Origin: Mytilus californianus
Taxonomy: Eukaryota; Mollusca; Bivalvia; Mytilida; Mytilidae
DNA length: 64,000 nt
Direction: 5' to 3'
NCBI RefSeq assembly: GCF_021869535.1
Contig: NW_026262659.1
Location: 11,338,321-11,402,320, forward strand
Shown here: piece after piece, positions 35,111 through 46,229 of the stretch
Position numbering within the stretch: the first letter of the stretch is position 1
Layout: the number at the start of each line of letters is the position of its first letter
Notes under the pieces: model-generated
Database searches by the model: none
Seen by the model: the letters and a program-made list of their open reading frames with translations, nothing else
What the model was told of the DNA's origin: nothing
Made by a program: the position numbers and the translations under genes

Positions 35111-36785
35111 TAAGATAGTTTGTTGTTACATCAACATGATTCATTATAAAGTGAACTGGTTAATATCGATATAAAATTATGTAGCAAATTATGGTTTTGA
35201 CAAAGATTTCACGAATCACTGAACATCGAAATGCAGCAGTATGTGCGGACCACGGTGTCATTTTGACACATATTCTTGCTTCAAGTATTGTGTGTACATA
35301 TGTTCGATAAAATAAATATTTTGCGTCAGTGAGCAAGCCCGACTATCTGGGCCGTATGTAGTTGGTTGTATTTTGTCTTTTTTTGCGTCTATAGGAGTAG
35401 TTGTATTGTCCAATGTTGTTTGCATAAGTATAGTATCACCGGGTATGATTTTGAGGAGACATAATATGTCTCTTGACATTGAAGTTGGATATGTCGGACA
35501 CTTGAGCAAATGATACCTTTGTCGTTAAGTGGTTTCGTTTGTACATTTAATTTTTAGTAAATAAGAATAGTTTGTTCCTGTTTACGTTATTGAAACTCTT
35601 TTCGTTTCTCAGAATTATGTGAAGGAAGAAACTTTTCTTCCTTGTTGAGTTCTGACGTCTGTTTATCACGTGATTTTGAATAACAATTTATCTTCAGGAA
35701 AAAATTAAGCAATCTATAAGTGTTTTTTAAGTGTTGTGTCAAGTGTTATTTATTTAGGAAATACTCTATTTGCCTCTTGTTTACCAATACATTTTTCCGG
35801 AAACAAAATCGATCCGACATACTTTTACTAAACGTTTTAACTTTAAAAATCAACATCAATAATTAAAAGACCCTCAAAACAGGCGTAGACTTATATATGT
35901 AATAGACAGGTTTAGACTATGTAATAGACAGGTTTAGACTATGCAATAGCATACATCCATGTAAATGATCATTTTCTAATAAACGACTTTTTTATCTAAT
36001 GAATAGAGTTTAAAACTGTAGTTTGCATAACGTAAACTATTTAAATTTGTAAAAAAACAAATTGAAACACCATCTTTTTCTATGTAGCATATAAGTAAAA
36101 TTTCAGTCTGTTTGTCGGATTGATGAAGATGTGGGGTATAAGTCAATGAGACAGCAACCCAACAACAATAATAAGCAAACCTGAGATATTTAAAGGATAG
36201 TGTATCCATAATTGTTTATTTGAGCAATGAATAAAAAAATGTTAGCTATAAAAATGATTCGAATGGAAACATATGATACCGAGAATTGAAAGGGGTAGCT
36301 ATGGTGGTGAAGACAAAAATGACCAGACTTTACATGCGTAAGTATTTCCAATCTGTTAAATTGAGTTTTTGCACAAAATCTGTTTTGGGGAGGGAGAGGG
36401 GGGTTACAGTTCAAGTTACAGTAAATTGGTTATATGTGTCACTATTTATTATAAGCTTTTGTAGATAACTTCGGTATGAAAAGCTTGAACTAAAATTCTA
36501 AAAACTAATGCATTTTTCTCTTTTATATTCTGTACTATCATTGAATAAGTTCTTTTTAAAATAGATATACATTCGCATAGAATGTACGTAAAATCGGTGA
36601 AAACGTTCTGATACAGGTTTTCTTTAAAATTGTTAAGTTACCGTTGCTACAAATATTTCTGTTTGGTTGAAACAGAATAATCTTCGAGTCACCGTATTCA
36701 GTTTTTTTTTGTATCGGTAGTGAAACAATTCGAATAAAAAAGTGTGTCATGGCTTAACAACGCGACGACATTACGCTTATTACGA
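35111..36785. other. Mostly unassigned; small retroelement scrap near 36120
   Basis: The 83-codon minus-strand open frame at 35258-35509 has mixed composition but no motif I know. At 36122-36160 'aagatgtggggtataagtca' + 'atgagacagcaaccc' resembles the retroelement 3' end on the minus strand. A 24-bp duplication ('aatagacaggtttagactat') lies at about 35899-35945. Confidence 0.4.
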
Positions 36786-36847
36786 CGTTTTGTATGGAAA
36801 GCCATGACTGTCTTCTGATGTTGATTGTTTAATATGTTCGGTGCTTT

Positions 36848-37240
36848 ATGCATTATGTTCAGTAGTATTTATATTAGGTTCAGTAGTTTTCATATTCTGT
36901 TCAGTAGTTTTGACATTATGTTCAGTAGTTTTGACATTATGTTCAGTAGTTTTGACATTATGTTCGGTGCTTTGGTTATTATGTTCAGTAGTTTCATTGT
37001 TATATGTAGTGGTATTTAAATTATGTTCGGTGCTTCTGACGTTATATTCAGTGCATTTTGCATTATGTTCAGTACTTTCGACATTATGTTCAGTAGATTC
37101 AATATTATTTGCAGTACATTATGTATTACATTCAGTGGTCCCGGTTTCTTTTTATTCGGTGGATTATTCATTATGTTCAGTAAAAGCATCAGTATTATAC
37201 TCGGTTAAATGGACTATATGTTCAGTAGTTGTATCATTAT
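36848..37240. repeat. 21-bp-unit tandem array in the left arm
   Basis: Units of 'tatgttcagtagttttgaca' type are nearly exact at 36910-36975 and increasingly variable on either side. Open frames through it in two or three frames are repeat products. Confidence 0.85.
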
Positions 37241-38742
37241 GATGATGCAGTAAAAATTGGGAAATCAATAACGGAAATCATCGGGAAAAAAACGAACGCG
37301 GACATTTTTGACGGACATTTTCTTCATGGACACTTTTACGGGATGGAATGAAAATGGAAGAAATGGAAGCAGTATTAAATTGGATTGTTTTACGTTCCCA
37401 CGTTGGCAATTTTCACAAGGAAAAAAATACTCCTGACTTAATTTGTAAGATGTCATGATTGATTGATTGTTGTTTTCTGAACGTATAGTGGCAAATATTT
37501 CATGCATATTTATGACGGAGAGAAGAATTTTTAAACAAAAAATAAGAAGTTGCATGCATTGTCGTTGATACACTATGACTATAGAGAGACGACAAAAAGA
37601 CAAACAGTAAAAAATATATAAAAACATATTCTATAGCTTTTGTATTCCTAGTAGGTAACCCTTTTCATTGGTTGGTTGTAGCATACTAATCTCATGCACC
37701 GACTTACCGACTTTTAAGAGACCACGAAAAATCTCCTTCTGGATATTCTCATTGTATTCTGCATCCTACCCCGCTAATAGGCGCTTAAATATCAGATATT
37801 TATTTGAAATTACCCAAGATATATGAGGTTGTGGATGAGGTTTACAGAATAGAGAATAATGCCTCTACCCACCAAAAAAGAGAAGGTGGGCAAAAAATAA
37901 AGAATAGAGAATAAAGGGGTGCTTTAAAAAAATGTTTAAAACTTTGGAAAAAGGTAAAAAAAAAAAGTGATTACAGAATTAAATGATTAACAGAATAACT
38001 AAACTTTTTCTGCATACCGAATTTATTATTGATATGGAATGAAATGTTGAACTGGTCGTAATCAGAACTGGTTAATTGATGTTACCATGCAAATTATGTA
38101 CATTCGATATTTTCCTCGAAAATCACGATCTTGCACGAGAAAACAAATCTTGACGTACTATTTCGTCCACTATTGCAGACAAAGATAATCTTACATTCTT
38201 CTCCTGCATTGTGTCAGAAATTATTACAACAAAGATAAAACAGTTCGTGATAAGAGTTCAGACAAAAATGACAGCAAAAAGCTCTGCAATAGCAGAAAAA
38301 CCAGAAAACAACTAGTCATAAATTTCATACATTCAAAGAGCTACATTGAAATTTATGCTGGTATGCAAGGGTCTAGAATGAAATATTGTACAAAGTGCTA
38401 CAAAAAATGAACATTGAGTATCAGTATGATTGTCATTTTAAAATCATTTATTAAGATTTTTAATCTTCCAAATTCAAGCTGTATACACAAAAACTAACTA
38501 GGTCTAAGTGTAAATATGATTACCATAGACTGTCTATTAGACAGGTAATGAATATCAAAATACAAAGTGCAAAACTTTAATTATGTGCAAATTTTCACCA
38601 TTTCTGTACAGTTATGGTTCTTATTATTTTAAAGTAATGCATAAAACATGACCCCTTTTGTTTAATAAGAGACTAGTAACTTCCCAAACCAATAACTTAT
38701 TATCTGTTCTTGAACAGAGCGTTTAAAAACATATTTCTGGAT

Positions 38743-38815
38743 TTAGTCTCTAGATCCACCAAAGATAGCCAGAATGAAGAGGAATAGATTGACAATATCC
38801 AGATACAGGTTCGAG
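38743..38815 (-). pseudogene. Isolated last exon of a TMBIM/lifeguard (Bax-inhibitor-1) family gene
   Basis: Read on the minus strand, codons from about 38815 to the TAA at 38743-38745 encode ASNLYLDIVNLFLFILAIFG followed by GSRD. This matches what I know of the C-terminal end of TMBIM/GRINA/lifeguard proteins: the (A)LNLYLDIINLFL-type last membrane helix and a short polar tail. These are multi-pass ER/Golgi membrane proteins linked to calcium handling and cell-death control. A possible acceptor is 'cacggattag' just upstream, with a poor pyrimidine tract, and the frame is closed by TAA further upstream, so an exon boundary is likely. No other exon of the gene is visible. It lies in the spacer of the inverted-repeat element, so I read it as a captured gene fragment. 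A functional last exon of a minus-strand gene is the alternative. Confidence 0.65.
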
Positions 38816-38884
38816 GCTAATCCGTGTTACCATGAATTATCATTGATATGGTCATATTTATGAAGCAACTTTCTCTATTCTGCG

Positions 38885-38945
38885 AACAGGGGCGGGTCCA
38901 GGTGAGGGCGTAATGGGCGTACGCCCCCCTTTTCCAATAAAAAAA
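38885..38945. repeat. GC-rich scrap of a dispersed repeat end
   Basis: 'caggggcgggtccaggtgag' and 'ggcgtacgcccccctttt' resemble the 'ggatccgcccctgg' sequence at 61716. Probably a transposon end, family unknown. Confidence 0.35.
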
Positions 38946-39574
38946 CTATCGTAATCTGCTTATATTGTTACATCAGTGCATTTCACAATTAGTTTATGTT
39001 TTTTATCTTGGGTTATTTCAAATAAATATCTGATATTTAAGCGCGGGGTAGGATGCAGAATACTACAGGAGTATCTGCAAGGAGATTTTTCGTGGTCTCT
39101 TAAAAGTCGGTGCATGAGATTAATATGTAACAACCAACCAACAAAAAGGGTTACCTACTAGGAATACAAAAGCTATAGAATATGTTTTTATATTTTATTT
39201 TTTGCTGTTTGTCTTTTTGTCGTCTCTCTAAGGTCATGGTGTATCAACGATAACGCATGCAACTTCTTATTTCTTGTTTGAAAATTCTTCTCTCCGTCAT
39301 AAATATGCGTGAAATATTTGCCACTGTACGTTCAGAAAACAATAAACAATCAATCAATCATGACATCTTACAAATTAAGTCAGGGGTATTTTTTTCCTTG
39401 TGAAAATTGCCAACGTGTCAACGTAAACCAAACCAATTTAATACTGCTTCCATTTTTTCCATTTTCATTCCTGATCCCGTAAAAGTGTCCATGAAGAAAA
39501 CGTCCGTCGAAAATATCCGCGTTCGTTTTTTTCTGAAAATTTCCGTTATTGATTTCCCGACTTTCACTGCATCA

Positions 39575-39965
39575 TCATAATGATACAACTACTGAACATA
39601 TAGTTCATTGAACCGAGTATAATACTGATGCTTTTACTGAACATAATGAATAATCTACCGAATATAAAGAAACGGGCACCACTGAAGGTAATACATAATG
39701 TACTGCAAATAATATTGAATCTACTAAACATAATGTCGATGGTACGGAACATAATGAAAAATGCACTGAATATAACGTCAGAAGTACCGAACATAATTTA
39801 AATACCACTGCATATAATAATAAAGCTACTGAACATAATAACCAAAGCACCGAACATAATGTCAAAACTACTGAACATAATGTCAAAACTACTGAACATA
39901 ATATGAAAACTACTGAACAAAATATAAATACTACTGAACATAATGCATAAAGCACCGAACATATC
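39575..39965. repeat. 21-bp-unit tandem array in the right arm (inverted)
   Basis: Reverse-complement counterpart of 36848-37240, with units 'tgtcaaaactactgaacata'. Unit order matches the left arm, so the array existed before the arms were formed. Confidence 0.85.
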
Positions 39966-40159
39966 AAACAATCAACATCAGAAGACAGTCATGGCGTTCC
40001 ATAGTTTTGTGGTATTTTTCACAATGAACATCACTTTGACATATATTTAGCTGACAGCAGCATAACGGAAAGAAAAAAAAACCTTTGGAATGGTTGCATT
40101 CTATTCAAAATTAGATTGTAAACCTGTATAAATGATTTTCATACTATATATATATATAT

Positions 40160-41080
40160 AAGAAGATGTGGTATGAGTGCCAATGAGACAACTCTCTATC
40201 CAAGTCAAAATTTATAAAAGTAAACCATTATAGGTCAAAGTACGGTCTTCAACACGGAGCCTTGGCTCACACCGAACAACAAGCTATAAAGGGCCCCAAA
40301 AATTACTAGTGTAAAACCATTCAAACGGGAAAACCAACGGTCTGATCTATATAAAAAACGAGAAACACTTATGAACTACATCAACAAACGACAACTACTG
40401 AACATCAGATTCCTGACTTAGGACAAGTGCAAACAATTGCAGCGGGTTTAAACGTTTTAATGGTACCAAACATTCACCCTTATCTGAAACAATAGTGTAA
40501 CATCACAACATAGAAAAACGCCTATAAAATATCAATTGAAATGGCTTAACGCAATCAAAAGACATATTAACACCAGTGAACATACACTGAACAAATAAAT
40601 TTGATCTATGATACAATGCAAATACAAAATAAATAAACTAAGGGAAGAATAATTAAAGTAAAATTTTATACCGCTGTGAAATCACGGTTAAACAATTTAA
40701 GAAAAACAATATACTTGAACAAAAATATCAGCCATTTGCAATTACTTTAAAGACAGGTAAATAAAAATAATTTTGCTGGTAGGTATACGTGTACAGTTCA
40801 AATAGAGAAAGGAAATATTTTTACAAAATAAATAATTTTGATGTTTATAGTACGAAGAAGTGAAAAATTATAGTAATACCAAACACTTATCAAAGCTGGT
40901 ATATAGACCAGATATAACCCCGAATAACATTAAATAACAAAAAAGCATTACAATTAGTATCAACAGGTCATAAACAAGAAAGTACGATTTGAGAGTACTC
41001 GCAGTTACTGACAGCTAGTTAAAAGCCAAAAACAATTAATAATAAAAAATCATGCATCAGAGACTAACACTATTTTAGCA
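40160..41080 (-). mobile_element. 5'-truncated retroelement copy, minus strand
   Basis: The stretch begins 'agaagatgtggtatgagtgc' and includes 'aggtcaaagtacggtcttca', 'aagctataaagggcccc', 'ggtttaaacgttttaatg' and, near 41000, 'gagagtactcgcagttactg' + 'acagctagtt'. These landmarks occur in the same order in 48440-48965. The copy stops before the RT-coding part. No intact frame remains. Confidence 0.8.
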
Positions 41081-41590
41081 AGGATAACAGATAAAGGAAT
41101 ACTTTTTTTCGATTAACATTTGTAGTTCAACGTGCCCAATTGTATGCAATATCTGTGATTTAACTCATTTATTCAATCTCGTTGAAATCTCGTTCGGGAA
41201 TTATTTCCAAAACATGTGCTACAAGTGGAAATATTAATGAATTTAAAAAATATTCTGATCAAACTAAACTCTGTGAAAAAATTGTGAACTTACAATAAGT
41301 AGTTTTTGAGTAATCAAATTTTTCAAATTTTATAACCAATCCGGTTAGTGTCATCAGGCAAAATGTTGAGAAAATGGGTGAGGGGTACAAAGAAACCATC
41401 CCATATAATTTTTTTCTTTTCATAATTCTTAGATATGTCTTTTTTCAATCACTTATAATAAAGAAGTTGAAATAATATGCTTTATGTTCTAAACAAAAAG
41501 AGAAAAATCCCAAATTTATAAAATTGACAGCATGGTCAATTTGACACGCATTTATAAAACTTTCTAATATTAACACCAATCTATAGTTTT
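41081..41590. other. Unassigned AT-rich spacer
   Basis: No gene or repeat recognised. Confidence 0.4.
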
Positions 41591-42859
41591 TGTCGAGCCT
41601 GCGACTTTTGTCTCAGAAAGCTCGACATAGGGATAGTGATCCGGCGGCGGCGGCGTTAACTAACTTCTTAAAAGCTTTATATTTTAGAAGGTGGAAAACC
41701 TGGATGCTTCATACTTTGCATATAGATGCCTTATGTTACGTCTATCACATGTCCATTGTCCTTGACCTCATTTTCATGGTTCAGTGACTACTTGAAAAAA
41801 AAGTGAAGATTTTTTGTAATGTTAATTTCTCTCTTATTATGAGTAATATGATAACTATATTTGGTATGTGCGTATCTTGCAAGGTCCTCATACCCGTCAG
41901 ACAGTTTTCACTTGACCTCGACCTCATTTCATGGATCAGTGAACAAGGTTAAGTTTTCGTGGTCAAGTCCATATCTCAGATACTATAAGCAATAGGTCTA
42001 CTATATTTGGTGTATGGAAGGATTGTAAGGTGTACATGTCCAACTGGCAAGTGTCATCTGACCTTGACCTCATTTTCATGGTTCAGTGGTTATAGTTAAG
42101 TTTTTGTGTTTTGGTCTGTTTTTCTTAAACTATATGCAATAGGTCTACTGTATTTGGTGTATGGAATGATTGTAAGGTGTACATGTACAACTGGCAGGTG
42201 TCATCTGACCTTGACCTCATTTTCATGGTTCAGTGGTCAAAGTTCAGTTTTTGAGTTTTGGTCTTTTTTTCTAATACTATATGCAATAGGTCAACTATAT
42301 TTAGGGTATGAAAATGTTTTATGATGCACATGTCAGTCTCGCAGGATTTATTTGACCTTGACCTCATGTTCACGGTTCATTGCTCAGTGTTAAGTTTTTG
42401 TGTTTTGGTCTGTTTTTCTTAAACTATAAGCAATAGGCCAATTATATTTTTTGTATAGAAGTATTGTAAGCTGTATATGTCTGTCTGGCAGGTATCATCT
42501 ATCCTTGACCTCATTTTGTTGGTTCATTGGTCAATGTTAAGTTTTCATGGTTAAGTTTGTTTCTTAGATACTATAAGCAATAGGTCAACTATATTTAATG
42601 CATAGGTTGATTGTAAGGTGTACATGTCTGCCTGGCATGGATCATCTGACCTTGACCTCATTTTCATGGTTCATTGGTCAATGTTTAGTTTTCTTGGTTA
42701 AGTCTGTTTCTTAGAAATTATAAGCAATAGGTCAACTATATTTAGTGTATTGAATGATTGTAAGGTTGATAGTTGTAGTAAAGCTTTATATTTAGGACTA
42801 TCAACATAATATCAATGGTTAGTAAAGAAGGCGAGACACTTCAGCGTGTGCACTCTTGT
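41591..42859 (+). mobile_element. Repeat family A, apparently full length
   Basis: It begins 'tgtcgagcctgcgacttttg' and has an 8-bp inverted pair TGTCGAGC/GCTCGACA near its 5' end. It continues with eight to nine diverged modules of about 140-165 bp centred on 'tgaccttgacctcatttt' and ends 'ggcgagacacttcagcgtgt' + 'gcactcttgt'. The same ends are seen at 7023 and 10295. The 65-72-codon open frames within it carry no protein signal. Mode of movement unknown. Confidence 0.88.
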
Positions 42860-43765
42860 TTACGTTAAATTTATTCAGATTGATCCACTTCATCTTTTGT
42901 GAAAGTATGGAAAAAAGTTTAATTGTGAAACTTTGATTTTTTTCATGATAATAGCCCAAAAATGGGTAAAAAATGATGATGAACAATAGGAAAATCACTA
43001 AAAATGGGGTACTTTCAAATGGCCGTAGCAAAAAAATAAGTGCACCACCATATGATTTTTTCTTCATCAATTACTTTCTTCAGAGGTGTAGCTTGGCCTA
43101 AAGGAACTCCAAGTGATCAAAGAAATCAAACAAACAAGGGAAATCACGGTTATACGTGTTATGCAAATAACATCCGGAATATCTCAAGGTATTAGAAGTT
43201 CCATGAAACAGCAGTACGTACATCCTGTACTATTTAAAACAAGTACATTGATTCATGATTGCGTATGTGCTAAAAATAACTGGCTCTTGTATTATATGTT
43301 GCTGAAGTATATATTATTAGAGAGTTTATAACATAGTTAAAATTAAAATAGTTTATTGATGAAAACTTGACATCTACAAGTATCAACTTTATATGATACA
43401 CAATGACCAGTAATAATTAGTCATGTAGAAATGTTGCATTCAGTTAGGTATCAGTACGCATCATGTCATTTGGCTTTATGAAAGTGGAATATTTCTGTTT
43501 ATTTGTAAAAGTCTTAAAGATCAAGAATCTCTCCGGAAAGATTTTCTATATTATAAAATATAGTTTTGTTATTATTTTTAATGTTCTGATGTTTAGAACA
43601 ATTTAACCTATAACAAATTTCATTTCCAACAAAATTACTGAGGGGACATTTAGAAGGCTGTTTACAAGGAAGCTATATTGAACGGTAAAGTTGAGGTGAT
43701 TCCTTCGAAAGTTGAACGAACGACATCATGAATGGATTTATCGCTGTGGAATATCTGTATCACAT
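42860..43765. other. No gene recognised
   Basis: The stretch 42900-43080 may belong to a dispersed repeat. The 72-codon frame at 43113-43331 has no recognisable motif. Confidence 0.4.
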
Positions 43766-43769
43766 ATGA

Positions 43770-44115
43770 CCAAGGATCGGAAGTGTTCCATTTGTCGTAG
43801 CCATCATCCCGCCCTCGATCCCTCCATTGTAACATCACCGACTTATTGTCATTAGTGGAATAAGAACTGCTTATACTTCAGGTTCACCTACCTGCACCCC
43901 TATTTAACCTTCAACCCTAGTTATTTTAAAGGAGTAAGCGGTGTTTTAGTTTTCGGAGTTTCAAAGGTCACATTCAAACTCATAAGCCGAAAATACACCG
44001 ACAACGCCATGCCAAAAAATTAAAAAGGCCAACAGACAAACAATAGTATACTTAACACAACATAGAAAACTAAATACTGAACAACACGAACCCCTATAGC
44101 TATATCGTTTAGAGT
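43770..44115 (-). repeat. Dispersed repeat, reverse orientation
   Basis: Read on the minus strand it includes 'ggggttcgtgttgttcag', 'agttttctatgttgtgttaa', 'actattgtttgtctgttgg' and 'catggcgttgtcggtgta'. I recall this order as a common mussel repeat. No second copy in the window. Confidence 0.5.
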
Positions 44116-44119
44116 TCAA

Positions 44120-45570
44120 CAGTTTCTAAATATTTGTTCTATTATAGTTCATGACACTACTTTGAGAAAACTATGCTTTTTCAGTTTAAATGTAGCTAAG
44201 ACTGTCAATGTGACAGCTATCAACTAAATAGCAAAAAGACGACATTGGAATATCGGTCAAATCGTGCGCGGCATATATATACCAGACGAGAAGAAAGTTG
44301 TATTCAAAGTTTCTAATCTAAAACTTTGTCAAAGGAAACATTGAACATCAAAGCCATTTATTGGTTGTCACTTTCAAAGTTTATTGGTAATGGTAGAATA
44401 AAAAACGAGAATTCAAGGTATATATAAAAAGAGAAAATTTCTTCAATAAAGAATGATTCCATAGCTCTTTAATTTAACTTCTGTGTATTATTACAATTTT
44501 GAGGAGGCAAGTTAGAAATATATTTGTCATGTTATTTCTCCGTCACAATTTTCTTTTAGTGTATGGGATCCTGCTTATTCACTTTTACTTTTTCAAAACC
44601 AACTCAAACCATGTGCTTTTATTCTGTAAACAAAACTGCTATATCTTTCTCTCAAAGTTTTTTTATCAAATTTTCATTGAATACTGTCACCATCAAATTT
44701 GTTGTTTTAAATTTGAAAACTTTGATAGTACCAACATATTAATTCGAAGGTTTAGCTTTGCTGGATAGGTTTCATTGAAACACCTTGTGCACCGTAATCA
44801 AGGTTTCTTTGTCCGAAGACCTCCCAGTATGATAGATAACAGTAGTATTGGTCATCGGACATTGAATCACTCTCTCTCATTTCCTCTCCATTCCTTTGTA
44901 TCGCTGATATTGAACTAAGGAGAAACTACTATTATATAAGACTTCCTTCGATAAACAAAACAAAAACAATTTAACCTCGCAACCTGTAACATCTATAACG
45001 GAAATCAGTCTTGCATCTAAGTAATTCCAGAATTTTGGATATGATTTTTCTAGGTGCCTTTTAATTTTATTTCACCTGCCTAAATAAAATTAAAAAAATA
45101 CAAATTGACAGACATTCAGAAGGAATTTAAAAAATGAAGATGTAAGTCCGATCGTTATTGTAGGATCGTTATTGTAACCATTAGAATAGATCCTTTTAAC
45201 TTGAATGTACTTCTTAATGTACAATCCCTGAACCAGTGTCAAACGGACCACATATCCCATTGACCATATAAGTATTATATTAATTGCCTCCATAATGCAT
45301 AGTTCCTTAGCAATAGGATGTAGTTAATGAAAAGTGGTTACAAATTTGTGGTTCTATGTTATTTTTTGCTCGAAAAAATAGGAAATACATTTATTTGTTT
45401 CAATTTTCTGTCCAAGATTATATTCCATTAATTTTATTTTTTCGCTTTCTTATATTTAGCTACAAAAGAATAGACTAACCTAAATAATTTGTTCACTCCT
45501 AGTGGTTTCGTGTAAATTTAACTATAGCGGTCACTAATAAATAAGTTGTTATATGAATATGCCGCTGTCC
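44120..45570. other. No gene recognised
   Basis: AT-rich. The 89-codon open frame at 44499-44768 looks like chance; it is F/I/N-rich, as expected from AT-rich DNA. Confidence 0.4.
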
Positions 45571-45577
45571 ATATCAC

Positions 45578-46021
45578 TGGAATGTCATTTTGTAAAATGC
45601 AATGAGATAGCAAGCAGACAAGTGATGTTATTTTGTAACATGCAATGAGATAGCAACCAGACAAGTGATGTAATTGTGTAACATGCAATGAGATAGCAAC
45701 CAGACAAGTGATGTCATTTTGTAAAATACTGAGATAGCAAGCAGACAAGTGATGTTATTTTGTAACATGCAATGAGATAGCAACCAGACAAGTGATGTAA
45801 TTTTGTAAAATGCAATGAGATAGCAATCAAACAAAGTGATGTCTTTTTGTAAAATGCAATGAAATAGCAACCAGACAAGTGATGTAATTTTGTAACATGC
45901 AATGAGATAGCAACCAGACAAGTGATGTTATTTTGTAAAATGCAATGAGATAGCAACCAGACAAGTGATGTCATTTTGTTAAATGCAACGAGATAGCAAC
46001 CAGACAAGTGATGTCATTTTG
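45578..46021. repeat. 43-bp minisatellite, about 10 units
   Basis: The unit is 'tgtcattttgtaaaatgcaa' + 'tgagatagcaaccagacaag' + 'tga'. One unit near 45725 lacks about 4 bp. 43 is not a multiple of three, so the minus-strand frames of about 97 codons cycle through all three readings (types WLLSHC, GCYLIA and CLVAIS) and are artefacts. Confidence 0.93.
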
Positions 46022-46222
46022 CAAGCCAAATTTCTGTTCCCATCCAATATACCCTTACTTTCCAGTGGCAGTCCAAATTTGCCCGACCTTCATCCCCTAC
46101 GGCCTCTATTGCAGGACCTACCTTATGTATTCATTGTTATTTTTTTCTCGTCCTGAACATGCATGAAATATATGCCACTGGACGTTGATTAAACATCAAT
46201 CAATCAATCAATCAACCACAAC
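46022..46222 (+). repeat. SINE-like tail ending in (AATC)n
   Basis: 'ttcatcccctacggcctcta', 'cgtcctgaacatgcatgaaa', 'tatatgccactggacgttga' then 'atcaatcaatcaatcaat'. The same tail lies in both arms of the inverted-repeat element (37440-37520 and 39295-39360) and as a scrap at 17090. A short tetranucleotide tail suggests a SINE; no promoter boxes were identified. Confidence 0.6.
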
Positions 46223-46229
46223 ATCAGAG

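Larger units (their letters stand above)
36793..40003. mobile_element. Large inverted-repeat element (about 3.2 kb, about 1-kb arms, 6-bp flanking repeat)
   Basis: The left arm 36793-37820 and right arm 39005-40003 are inverted copies throughout. The outer ends TATGGAAAGCCATGACTG and CAGTCATGGCGTTCCATA match with one mismatch in 18. The element is flanked directly by GTTTTG (36787-36792 and 40004-40009), a likely target-site duplication. Each arm has, from outside in, a 21-bp-unit tandem array ('tatgttcagtagttttgaca'), unique sequence, a 'gaaatatttgccactg' repeat tail, and a common inner edge near 'acccaagat'. The 1.18-kb spacer encodes no transposase I can recognise but holds a TMBIM-type exon. 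Long arms and a 6-bp duplication would fit a non-autonomous Polinton/Maverick- or Dada-type element. The family is not established. Confidence 0.88.

Noticed and set aside
35258..35509. Minus-strand 83-codon frame
   Set aside because: The composition is less biased than chance frames nearby, but there is no motif, splice context or second copy to support it.
45518..46007. Minus-strand frames of 76-97 codons
   Set aside because: Products of the 43-bp array. The peptide cycles through three phases because 43 is not a multiple of three.
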